A program made the translations under genes and the position numbers. From an uncultured Rivibacter sp. (GTDB taxonomy: Bacteria; Pseudomonadota; Gammaproteobacteria; Burkholderiales; Burkholderiaceae), in the NCBI GenBank assembly GCA_946481025.1, contig CAMLNA010000075.1:1-20807 (forward strand): a stretch of DNA of 20,807 nucleotides. The letters are read 5' to 3'. Below the pieces are notes generated by a model. It searched no databases, was not told the origin of the DNA, and was given only the letters and a program-made list of their open reading frames with translations. This document shows positions 1-7,081 of the stretch, one piece after another; position 1 is the first letter of the stretch, and the number at the start of each line of letters is the position of its first letter.

Positions 1-178
1 TCGGGCTCTTGTTCGAAGGCGTTGGTGTTGGTGTTGGTGTTGGTGTTGGTGTTGGCGACGCTGCCGGCGGGCTGCCCGCCGGGTCGCTGCCGCCGCCGCA
101 GGCGGCCAGGGCCGCGGCACCGGCGGCCGCCAGCAGCCACCGGCGACGCGGGTGTCGTGTCACATCGGGTGATGTCAT
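1..178 (-). CDS. Lipoprotein, N-terminal part only (gene runs off the left edge)
   Basis: Only the first 59 residues are visible. They start with a basic n-region (RRR at 11-13), a hydrophobic stretch and a lipobox LAAC with the lipidated Cys at residue 27, so the product should be a membrane-anchored lipoprotein. After the Cys comes a Gly/Ser stretch and a (Pro-Thr)n linker encoded by a perfect hexanucleotide repeat. The ATG lies 14 bp past the stop of the di-heme lipoprotein gene and has its own GAGGAAG ribosome site, so the two are very probably one transcription unit. The functional domain lies outside the window. DUF1111 di-heme genes in other proteobacteria are often followed by an imelysin-family lipoprotein; that is a guess from context, not visible here. 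Confidence 0.8.
   Translation of the reverse strand, partial: MTSPDVTRHPRRRWLLAAAGAAALAACGGGSDPAGSPPAASPTPTPTPTPTPTPSNKSP
21..56. repeat. Hexanucleotide tandem repeat GTTGGT x5 plus GTTGGC
   Basis: Five perfect GTTGGT units (21-50) and one variant unit (51-56). On the minus strand they read CCAACA and encode alternating Pro-Thr in the linker of the lipoprotein. Copy-number change would keep the frame and only lengthen or shorten the linker. Confidence 0.95.
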
Positions 179-192
179 TCGACTTCCTCGCA

Positions 193-3156
193 TCACAACG
201 AGCGCAGGAAGGCCAGCAGGGCGTCGCGGTCCGCCTTCGGCAGGGCCTGGAAGCGCTGCCGGCTCGCGGCGGCTTCTCCGCCGTGCCAGAGGATCGCCTC
301 GGTGAGCGTGCGGGCGCGGCTGTCGTGCAGGTAGCCGACCGGCACGTTCTTGCTGGCCGCCACGAGTTCGGTATAGCCGATGCCCCACAGCGGCGCGGTG
401 CGCCACATGCTGCCGGTGGCCTGGCCCTCCACGAAGTTGTCGGCCAGGTCGGGGCCCATGTCGTGCAGCAGCAGGTCGGAGTAGGGCCTGATCGTCTGGT
501 TGCGCACCTCGGCCATCTCGGATCCCGCGCCGGTCTTCAGGGTGCTGGCGTGGCAGGCCGTGCAGCGCATGCTGTCGAACACCCTGGCGCCGGCGGCCAC
601 CTTGGCCGGGTCGACGTCGAGGTAGGACAACGGCGCCACGCCCTTGGGGAAGCCGCTGGCCAGGCTGCGCTGCGCCGGCACCGCCAGCAGGCGCAGGTAG
701 CGCGTGATCGACGTGAGCGCTTCTTCCGAGAGCCCCTTCTCGACCTTGGCCTGCGTGCAGTTCGCCGGGCCGGCGAGGCAGTCGCGGTTGGGATAGACCG
801 GCGAGGTGACCGACATGTCGAGCAGCGCTGCCGACGCGGACTGGTGGCGCAGGCTCACCTTCGAGGCCTTCCAGCCGTAGCGCCCCAGGCGCACCGCGCC
901 GGTCTCGGGGTCGTAGGCATGGTTGGCCTGGCCCTTCACCCCGTCGGCGTCCGGCGTGGTGCGAACGCGCGACAGGATCTCCGCGTCCGGCACCGCTTCC
1001 AGCAGGCCCATGCCGATCATCGGCTGTGCGCTGCGCAGCGAGTACACGGCGGGTGTCGGCCCGTCGAAAGAGACCTTCGGCTTGCGCAGTTCCACGGCGG
1101 TGCCGTCGGCCAGCGTCACGGTTTTCGCCTCGAAGCCCGCAACGCGAACGCTGGTGCCCCAGTCCTGCGGCCTGCCGGTGGCCGGCGACCGCGTGTTCAT
1201 CTGCACCGCCAGGCCGTAGGTCGGGTGCGGCAGCTGCTTGCCGGCGGCGTCGAGCGTTGCCGTGCGCACGGCCATCGTGTCGAGCCGCTGGTTCACCGCC
1301 GCCGGCGCGACGCCCCGGCCGTTGTTGATGTGGCAGCCGAAACACGACGACTGGTTGAAGCGCGGCCCCTGCAGGCCGACGGCCGCCTCGTTGCGGTCGT
1401 TGCCGGCCTCGGTGTGGTCGCCGGTCCACAGGTGGGTATGGATCCACCGGCGGCCCTCGACGAAGCGCTGCATGTTCTGCATGCCGATGTTGTTGAGCGG
1501 CTGCTGGAAGATGAACTGCGCGTTGTCGGCATAGTCGTAGGACACCGAGCCGATGCCGCCCGACAGGGTTTCGGCCGGCAGCGGCGCGTTCATCAGGCGC
1601 GGCTGCACGCCGTACCAGGGCCGCAGGCCTTCACCCACCACGTAGGTCAGCTCGTTGGTGTAGTAGCGAACGCCGCCGTTGTCGCCCAGTGCGTCCATCA
1701 CCGCACGGGTCGAGAAGAACGAACTGGTGAACTCGATGACGTCGCCCGCCTTGATGGGGCGAGCCGGGACGCTGCCGCCGTTGGGCACCAGCACGCCGTT
1801 GGCGTCGGCCACCAGCGCGGTGTGCCCCGGGTAGGTGTCGAAGACCACCGAGCAGCCGTCGTTGGCGCCCACGATGCCGCCGTAGCCGCTGTCGGGGCGC
1901 CGCAGCGCGCCTTCGGGCGGCTTCGGCACGACCGCGCAGACGGCGTCGTTGGCGGTGTACTTCGAGTCGTCGAGCAGGTCGCCCGGGCTCATCCAGCCGA
2001 AGCCGGTCACGCCGGTGCTGTCGAACCGGCGCACGAACGCATGGCCGCCGCCGCGCTGGGCCTGCGTGAAGTACTGGTTGACGATCAGCTTCGGCCGGGT
2101 GACGCCGGCCACCTTGCTGTTGTCGATGAACTCGACGCCCCAGGTGCGGTTCTTGAAGTAGTTCGCCACGAAGTTGAGGTGCGCGCCCGGGCCCTTGTCC
2201 ACCGGCCTGCCGGCGGCGTCGACGGTGTCGTTGGGGCCGTAGCCGGCTTCGTTCCAGTCTTCACCCCGCTCGCGTGCATGGCGCGAGCGGCCGACCATGC
2301 CGAAGCGGGTGACCAGCGTGCCGTCGGGCAGCGAGAACTGCACCGTCTCGATCGGTGCCTGCGGGGCCGGCGCGGGCGCGAGCGTTGCGCCGCTCGGCGG
2401 AAACCTCTCGGCCGAGGTGGCCAGCACCGGCAGGGAGTTGTCGCTGCCGGGTGACTTGAACTCCACCTCGAACAGCGAGTAGCCGTACTGGGTGCCACGG
2501 GCCACGCCGCGCATGCGCAGGTAACGCGTGTTGGTGTTGAGGTTGAAGAACTCTTCGGTGCCGCCCTTGGCGCCCGTCACGTAGCGCAGCTGGTACCAGG
2601 TGTTGCCGTCATCGGAGGTCTCGATCGCGTACTCCTTGCCGTACGCGGCCTCCCAGGTCAGCTTCAGGTAGCCGAGCGGCGTCTTCGCGCCGAAGTCGAA
2701 CTGGATCCACTCGTTGTTCGCGTGGGCGCTCTCCCAGCGGCTGGTTGCGCTGCCGTCGATGGCCTTGGCGGCGTTGCTGCCCTGGTTCACCGACGAGGAG
2801 GCCGTGGCCCCCACCGGCTTGACCGCCACGCCGGGGCGGCTCAGGTCGATGCCCGACGGCAGCTGCTGCGTGGGCGGCGGCGGGGGAGCGGCCGGGCCGC
2901 CTGTGACCGGCAGGTCAGGCGCAGGCGCGGGCGGGGGGACTTCCAGCGCGGGTTCGTCGACACCGGTGCCGGGGGCCGGGGTGGGTGCCGGCGCGGGGGT
3001 CGTGGTGGGGATGGGCGTGGGCGGCGCCGAACCGCTGCCGCCGTCGGGGGCCTTGTCGCTGCCGCCGCAGCCGCCGAGTGTGGCCGCGGCCAGCATCAGC
3101 GAGGTCAGGGTCAGCACGGCGCGCGAGCGCGCCTGTGTTCGAGGGATGTGCCTCAT
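193..3156 (-). CDS. F5/8 type C domain plus DUF1111 di-heme c-type oxidoreductase lipoprotein
   Basis: A 987-residue secreted lipoprotein. The start at 3156 is chosen because it has an AAGGAG ribosome site 9 bp upstream and begins a lipoprotein signal with lipobox LGGC (Cys30); the frame stays open further upstream without such a site. A Pro/Thr/Ala-rich linker covers about 35-105. Residues about 108-234 match an F5/8 type C (discoidin) fold (AIDGSATSRWES at 132-143, IQFDFG at 151-156), usually a carbohydrate- or surface-binding module. Residues about 270-520 are not assigned. The rest is the di-heme oxidoreductase (DHOR/DUF1111) family, with heme motifs CFGCH (605-609) and CTACH (865-869), the family signature GMGLLEAVPDAEIL (715-728) and AILWHGGEA near the C-terminus. 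Family members are peroxidase-like periplasmic redox proteins, some iron-regulated. Substrate unknown. The extra N-terminal module makes it about twice the size of a plain DUF1111 protein. Confidence 0.88.
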   Translation of the reverse strand: MRHIPRTQARSRAVLTLTSLMLAAATLGGCGGSDKAPDGGSGSAPPTPIPTTTPAPAPTPAPGTGVDEPALEVPPPAPAPDLPVTGGPAAPPPPPTQQLPSGIDLSRPGVAVKPVGATASSSVNQGSNAAKAIDGSATSRWESAHANNEWIQFDFGAKTPLGYLKLTWEAAYGKEYAIETSDDGNTWYQLRYVTGAKGGTEEFFNLNTNTRYLRMRGVARGTQYGYSLFEVEFKSPGSDNSLPVLATSAERFPPSGATLAPAPAPQAPIETVQFSLPDGTLVTRFGMVGRSRHARERGEDWNEAGYGPNDTVDAAGRPVDKGPGAHLNFVANYFKNRTWGVEFIDNSKVAGVTRPKLIVNQYFTQAQRGGGHAFVRRFDSTGVTGFGWMSPGDLLDDSKYTANDAVCAVVPKPPEGALRRPDSGYGGIVGANDGCSVVFDTYPGHTALVADANGVLVPNGGSVPARPIKAGDVIEFTSSFFSTRAVMDALGDNGGVRYYTNELTYVVGEGLRPWYGVQPRLMNAPLPAETLSGGIGSVSYDYADNAQFIFQQPLNNIGMQNMQRFVEGRRWIHTHLWTGDHTEAGNDRNEAAVGLQGPRFNQSSCFGCHINNGRGVAPAAVNQRLDTMAVRTATLDAAGKQLPHPTYGLAVQMNTRSPATGRPQDWGTSVRVAGFEAKTVTLADGTAVELRKPKVSFDGPTPAVYSLRSAQPMIGMGLLEAVPDAEILSRVRTTPDADGVKGQANHAYDPETGAVRLGRYGWKASKVSLRHQSASAALLDMSVTSPVYPNRDCLAGPANCTQAKVEKGLSEEALTSITRYLRLLAVPAQRSLASGFPKGVAPLSYLDVDPAKVAAGARVFDSMRCTACHASTLKTGAGSEMAEVRNQTIRPYSDLLLHDMGPDLADNFVEGQATGSMWRTAPLWGIGYTELVAASKNVPVGYLHDSRARTLTEAILWHGGEAAASRQRFQALPKADRDALLAFLRSL

Positions 3157-3431
3157 GGTCGGGAACTCCTTGAATTTTTCTTGGTGGTGGGGGCCGATGT
3201 GCCCGCTCGAGGAATCTTCAGCAATCTTCTTCGGCATGCTTTCGTCAGAGCATGGGCGCAGGTTCGATGCCAGCCCGCCCGTCCCGAGCGGTTGGCGCAC
3301 GCAGTTCGCACAAGGAAGAAGCCGGTGGTTACAAGTCGGACGCGGCCAGATCTCACAGTGACAAAACTGGTCCCGCGAAGACCGCGCTGTGCTGCGCGGC
3401 GGTGAAGATGATGAGGATTGGAGGGCGCCGG
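3157..3431. promoter_or_regulatory. Intergenic leader of the di-heme lipoprotein gene
   Basis: 275 bp without a supported gene between two minus-strand genes. It must hold the 5' leader, and probably the promoter, of the di-heme gene; the only clear element is AAGGAG at the proximal end. A 6-bp GC hairpin (3382-3387 with 3394-3399) sits just past the upstream regulator gene but lacks a T-run. I could not fix a confident promoter or operator here. Confidence 0.4.
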
Positions 3432-4127
3432 TCAGCGCGGCGACGCGCTTGCCTGCGAAGCGAGCCGGTATCCCGAGCCGTAGACGGCATCGACCCGCAG
3501 CGCCTCGCCCTCGGCCGGCAGCTGCCGGAGCTTGCGTCGCAGCTGGTAGACGTGCTGGTTGAGCGAGCGGACCGCAGCCGCATCGTTGGCTCCGCAGAGT
3601 TCGACGCACAGGCGGTCGAGCGCGACGATGCGCCCGGCGTTCTCGAACAGCAGCTTCGCGAGCGCCGTCTCGCGCATGGTCAGGCGCACGTGTTCGCCGG
3701 AGGCACCGATCCGCCGTGCGGCGGCGTCGAGCTCGAAGCTGCCGACCCGCAGGACCGGCTGCCGGTGGCGCAGCACCCGGACCCCGATGCGGCCGACGAT
3801 GCGCTGCGTGGCGCGCTCGACGTTGCCGTCATCGAAGACGTAGTCGTCGGCCCCGTGCACGAGGGCATGCGTGATCGCGGCCGCGCTGCCCTTGCCCACC
3901 ACGATGATGGCCGTCTGCGCCTGGGCCTGCCGCTGCAGCAGGGACAGGCAGTGCGCCAGGTGGTCCGGCTGGTCCTCGAGGAGGATGGCGTCGAACGCCA
4001 GCCAGTTGAAGCCGGCTGCGAGCTGCTCGAACGTCATGAAGCCGTGCACCTCGATGCCTTGGGAGGTGAGCGCGTTGCGGATCAACGCGAGGGCACGACC
4101 GTTCCTGGACAGCAGAGCGACTCTCAT
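3432..4127 (-). CDS. Atypical OmpR-family response regulator with degenerate receiver
   Basis: A 231-residue protein: a receiver-like domain (1-115) and a well-preserved OmpR/PhoB winged helix (about 125-224, including QHVYQLRRKL at 191-200 and the wing YGSGYRL at 216-222). The winged helix should bind DNA. Aligned with canonical receivers, the phosphorylation site is replaced: the acidic pair is S7/R8/N9, the phospho-acceptor Asp is Glu51 (DAILLE), the Thr is Val77 and the conserved Lys is Asp99 (GADDY followed by VFDD). It therefore cannot be phosphorylated in the usual way and probably acts constitutively or through another input. The start at 4127 fits the beginning of the receiver fold; the longer frame to 4208 adds an unrelated N-terminus. 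There is no adjacent kinase. Divergent to the TonB_C-like lipoprotein and upstream of the di-heme gene, it is a candidate regulator of either. Confidence 0.85.
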   Translation of the reverse strand: MRVALLSRNGRALALIRNALTSQGIEVHGFMTFEQLAAGFNWLAFDAILLEDQPDHLAHCLSLLQRQAQAQTAIIVVGKGSAAAITHALVHGADDYVFDDGNVERATQRIVGRIGVRVLRHRQPVLRVGSFELDAAARRIGASGEHVRLTMRETALAKLLFENAGRIVALDRLCVELCGANDAAAVRSLNQHVYQLRRKLRQLPAEGEALRVDAVYGSGYRLASQASASPR

Positions 4128-4276
4128 GGGTTCTTGTAGGCTTGCGGGCCCACGTCGCGTCGAGGAACAATCGCTGAGGAACGCGAGGCCGGGCTGCCGT
4201 ATACGCAATAGGCATGCCGAACTCGCGGCCCGAGTTCAAGTCGCCGTCATTCATCGCTCGTCGATCAAGCGCTTCC

Positions 4277-4927
4277 ATGCTTCGCTCCCCTGTTCTGTCG
4301 CTCGCAGGCCTCGTTGTGGTCGGGTGCGCGCAGCCGCCCAGGCCTGCACCGGCGGCCCCCACGTCTGTGCCGGTCATCCGCGAGGCGAGCCTTCAGCCGG
4401 GTTGCCTGCTGCCTTCGCCTGATGTGATCGATGCGGCTGCCGCCGGCTCCGTCGAGCTGCTCGTGGACGTGTCGCCGACCGGCGTGCCGGTGAATGCCAC
4501 CGTTGTCCGGTCCACCGGGCGCGCCGACCGCGATCGCGCGTTTCAGCAAGCCGCCATGGCCTGCCCTTTCAACCCGGCGAGTTCGTACACGCCCGCCACC
4601 GGCGAGCGCAAGTCCATTGCCGGCCAGTACACGCTGGCCTATGCCTGGCCGGCCCGGCATGAGTTCGTCGGCACGTCGAGATGCTTTCCGCCCGCCTATC
4701 CCGAGGCGGCGCGTCGTTTCGACGAGGCGGCCGAGGTGCAGGTCTACTTTCGCCGGCCGGCACCTGACGCTCCCTTCGAATTCCGGGTGACCAGCTCGCG
4801 GCCTGCCCCCCGGCTCACCCAGGCGTCGCTTGTGGCCACCGAGCGCTGCCTGGCGCATCCTGAAGTCCAGGCCGGCGTGCGGGCCGGCCCGTGGTACCTG
4901 GCGCCTTTCAGCTGGCGCCTCGAGTAA
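4277..4927 (+). CDS. Small lipoprotein with TonB C-terminal-like domain(s)
   Basis: 216 residues. A short hydrophobic signal ends in a lipobox VVGC (Cys17), followed by a Pro/Ala-rich linker (18-35). Residues about 56-124 resemble the TonB C-terminal fold (GSVELLVDVSPTGVPVNATV, then DRAFQQAAMACPFNPA), the module TonB-like proteins use to contact outer-membrane partners. Residues about 137-214 have a similar rhythm (FPPAYPEAARRF, Ala-rich helix, Cys191, final strand) and may be a diverged second copy. There is no N-terminal TonB transmembrane anchor, so it is not a classical energy transducer. The start at 4277 gives a clean lipoprotein signal; an upstream ATG at 4214 would add 21 residues. 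No strong Shine-Dalgarno is visible before either. It is divergent from the atypical regulator across about 150 bp. Confidence 0.7.
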   Translation: MLRSPVLSLAGLVVVGCAQPPRPAPAAPTSVPVIREASLQPGCLLPSPDVIDAAAAGSVELLVDVSPTGVPVNATVVRSTGRADRDRAFQQAAMACPFNPASSYTPATGERKSIAGQYTLAYAWPARHEFVGTSRCFPPAYPEAARRFDEAAEVQVYFRRPAPDAPFEFRVTSSRPAPRLTQASLVATERCLAHPEVQAGVRAGPWYLAPFSWRLE

Positions 4928-4976
4928 GAGCGAGGTCGGCGCGGCGGGTGCGCAAGCGCACTTGCCAGAACCGGTT

Positions 4977-6302
4977 TCAGCCGCGAAACCACGCCATGCC
5001 GTGGTCCGTCTCCGCCAGCTCCATCAACTCCATTTCCGCCGCGAACCCGCTGGGCGTTTCGAGCAGCCGCAGCCGCCCGCCATGCGCGCGCGCCACGCGG
5101 TCGGCCAGCATCAGGCCCAGGCCGGTGACGCCCTCGGTGGCCTGCGTGTCGAGCGCCTGCTGCAGCTGCCGGCGGCGTTGCGGCGTGATGCCCGGGCCGT
5201 CGTCGCGCAGGCGCAGCGTGTGAGGCGAGGGCGTGTCCACCCACACGTTCGCCGCGCCGTGGCGCTGCGCGTTGTCGACGAGGTTGAGCAGCGCGGCAGC
5301 GAGCAGGTCGGGGTCGCCGTCGATGCGGGCCCCCGCGGCCACGTGCAGCTGCAGGCCCGGCGCCGGCAGGCGCTGCAGCATCTGCGCGACGTCGATCGTC
5401 ACGCGCTGCTGTGCCTGCGCGCCGCTGCGAAAGAGCCCGAGCAGCGCCACCACCACCCCCTGCAGCCGGCTGGCGGCGCCCCGCACGCGCTGCAGCCGCT
5501 CCTGCAGCGGCGCGGGGCATTCGCGCAGCGCCACGGCGAGCTGGGTGTCGATGCCGGCCAGCGGCGTGCGCAGCGCATGCGCGGCATGGGCCGAAAACGC
5601 CTGCTCGCTCGCGATGCGCGCCAGCAGGCGAGTGGTGAGCGCTTCGAGCGCCTCGTGCACGGGTTGCAGTTCCCGGCGTTCGGCCGGCCCGAGTGTCAAG
5701 GCGCTGCCGCGGGCCGGGTCGAGGTCCCAGTTCGCCAGGCGGTCCGACAGCGTCTGCAGCGGCTGCAGTTCGGCGCGCACGCGCGAGCGCAGCCAGAGGT
5801 GGCCCACCATCCCCACGGCCAGGGCGGCCAGCACCGCCCCCAGGGCCACTTCGGCGCGCGCCTCGCGCCGCTCGTCGCGCGTCTGCGCGGCATACAGCGT
5901 GCGACCGTCGGCCCCCAGGGGCAGGCCGTAGATGCGCCAGTGCTCTTCGTCGCCGAAGCCGGCGGTCGGCGTGCTGCGCCATGGCGTGGACGGCGCGCGC
6001 GGCGAGCGCAATTCAAGCGTGCCGTCGCGGGCCACCACCTGCCATGCGAAGCGTTCCCCGCCGCTGCCGCCACTGACGAGCTCGACCGCGCCGCCCGGCA
6101 AGCCGCGGGCTTGCGGGGCACGCACGAGCACGCTGACCAGCTCGGCGGAGGACTGCAGGGCATCGTCCAGCAGCTCGTCCACCTCGTGCGCGGCAGCCAG
6201 CCACACGGCGGCACCCACCGACAAACCCCAGACCACCGACCACACGGTGAGCGCGCCCGCCAGGCGCGCGCGAATGGCGGGCGGGACGCCGTTCCTGTTC
6301 AT
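4977..6302 (-). CDS. QseC/PmrB-like sensor histidine kinase
   Basis: A 441-residue membrane kinase. TM1 is about 14-36, a periplasmic sensor region about 38-150, TM2 about 152-171, then a HAMP-like linker, the dimerisation/phosphoacceptor helix with His242 (AHALRTPL), the N-box with Asn344 (LVDNAQRHG), the G1 box DDGPGI (367-372) and the G2 box GLGL (394-397). The residue after the phospho-His is Ala, where Glu (HELRTPL) is usual. The ATG overlaps the regulator's TGA by 4 bp, so the pair is translationally coupled. Its divergent neighbours are a phosphoethanolamine transferase and a PAP2 phosphatase, so the likely role is sensing conditions such as cationic peptides, metals or pH that call for lipid A modification. 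The signal is inferred, not seen. Confidence 0.9.
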   Translation of the reverse strand: MNRNGVPPAIRARLAGALTVWSVVWGLSVGAAVWLAAAHEVDELLDDALQSSAELVSVLVRAPQARGLPGGAVELVSGGSGGERFAWQVVARDGTLELRSPRAPSTPWRSTPTAGFGDEEHWRIYGLPLGADGRTLYAAQTRDERREARAEVALGAVLAALAVGMVGHLWLRSRVRAELQPLQTLSDRLANWDLDPARGSALTLGPAERRELQPVHEALEALTTRLLARIASEQAFSAHAAHALRTPLAGIDTQLAVALRECPAPLQERLQRVRGAASRLQGVVVALLGLFRSGAQAQQRVTIDVAQMLQRLPAPGLQLHVAAGARIDGDPDLLAAALLNLVDNAQRHGAANVWVDTPSPHTLRLRDDGPGITPQRRRQLQQALDTQATEGVTGLGLMLADRVARAHGGRLRLLETPSGFAAEMELMELAETDHGMAWFRG

Positions 6303-6958
6303 GTCGCCGCCTCCACGCGGTAGCCCAGCCCGCGCGCGGTCTCGATGAAGTCGCGGCCGAGCTTGCGGCGCAGCGCCGACACGTGCACCTCGAGCGCGTT
6401 GCTCGCCACTTCGGAGTCGAAGCCCAGCACCAGCCGTTCGAGGTCGGCCTTGGGCACGATGCGGCCGGCGCGCAGCACCAGCGCTTCGAGCACGGCCCAC
6501 TCGCGGGCCGTGAGTTCCACCCGCCGGCCCGCGCTGCGCACGAGCCTGGCGCCGAGGTCCACTTCGACGCTGCCCAGGCGCCGCAGCGACGTCGCGCTGC
6601 CGGCGAGCCGGCGCTGCATCGCGCGCAGCCGCGCGGCCAGCTCCTCCGGGGCGAACGGCTTCACCAGGTAGTCGTCGGCGCCGCCGTCCAGCCCTTCGAT
6701 GCGGTGCTGCAGCAGGTCGCGCGCGGTGAGCATCAGCGCCGGCGCGGCATCACCGCGGCTTCGGCGCGCACGCAACCACTCCAGCCCGGAGCCGTCGGGC
6801 AGCTGCCAGTCCACCAGCAGCACGTCGAAGGGTTCACCTCGCAGCGCCTGGGCCTCATGCAGCGAGCGGCACCAGTCCACCACGTGGCCTTCCAGGCGCA
6901 GGAACTCGCGCAGGCCGTCGCCGAGCAGTTCGTCGTCCTCGAGCAGCAGCAGCCTCAT
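6299..6958 (-). CDS. QseB/PmrA-like OmpR-family response regulator
   Basis: 219 residues, the usual length for the family. The receiver domain is intact: acidic residues E7/D8/D9, phospho-acceptor Asp50 (LLVDWQLPDG), Thr78 (MLTARD) and Lys100 (DDYLVKPF). The winged helix covers about 127-216 (ALEVHVSALRRKLG, then ARGLGYRVE). The start at 6958 is the family-typical MRLLLLEDDE, with AGGAG 9 bp upstream. Its gene is first in an operon with the kinase (4-bp overlap) and is transcribed away from the eptA-like gene. The four-fold 11-bp CTTCAGG array in the shared intergenic region is the obvious candidate operator, probably for autoregulation and for the transferase gene. Confidence 0.93.
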   Translation of the reverse strand: MRLLLLEDDELLGDGLREFLRLEGHVVDWCRSLHEAQALRGEPFDVLLVDWQLPDGSGLEWLRARRSRGDAAPALMLTARDLLQHRIEGLDGGADDYLVKPFAPEELAARLRAMQRRLAGSATSLRRLGSVEVDLGARLVRSAGRRVELTAREWAVLEALVLRAGRIVPKADLERLVLGFDSEVASNALEVHVSALRRKLGRDFIETARGLGYRVEAAT

Positions 6959-7019
6959 GCGCCGTGTCTCCTGATGGGTGGTGGCAAGTGCAAATGGCCG
7001 CAACCGTACCACCGCGGCG

Positions 7020-7059
7020 CTTCAGGCTGGCTTCAGGTTCGCTTCAGGCGCGCTTCAGG
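7020..7059. promoter_or_regulatory. Four CTTCAGG direct repeats at 11-bp spacing (putative QseB/PmrA-like operator)
   Basis: CTTCAGG occurs at 7020-7026, 7031-7037, 7042-7048 and 7053-7059, each exactly 11 bp apart with different 4-bp spacers. OmpR/PmrA-family dimers bind head-to-tail half-sites at this spacing. The array sits in the 123-bp region between the divergent regulator gene (start 6958) and the phosphoethanolamine transferase gene (start 7082). Confidence 0.75.
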
Positions 7060-7081
7060 GTGCCGAGGCGCAATCCGCGGG

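Noticed and set aside
22..2454. An 810-residue plus-strand open frame opposite the di-heme lipoprotein gene
   Set aside because: It is Arg/His/Val/Gly-rich without any recognisable domain, typical of antisense frames in GC-rich DNA; the minus strand has heme motifs, a lipobox and a ribosome site.
3382..3399. GC hairpin after the atypical regulator as an intrinsic terminator
   Set aside because: Only 6 bp with no following T-run, within the range of chance in GC-rich DNA.
3157..3609. Upstream extension of the di-heme protein to 1138 residues
   Set aside because: The added segment runs into the neighbouring regulator gene, has no homology features and would bury the lipoprotein signal; the internal ATG at 3156 has AAGGAG.
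4947..4960. Inverted repeat GTGCGC-AA-GCGCAC between convergent genes as a terminator
   Set aside because: The stem is short with almost no loop and no T-run on either strand.
6383..7081. N-terminal extension of the phosphoethanolamine transferase frame
   Set aside because: It is antisense to the QseB-like regulator gene and crosses the operator array; the enzyme starts at 7082 or later.
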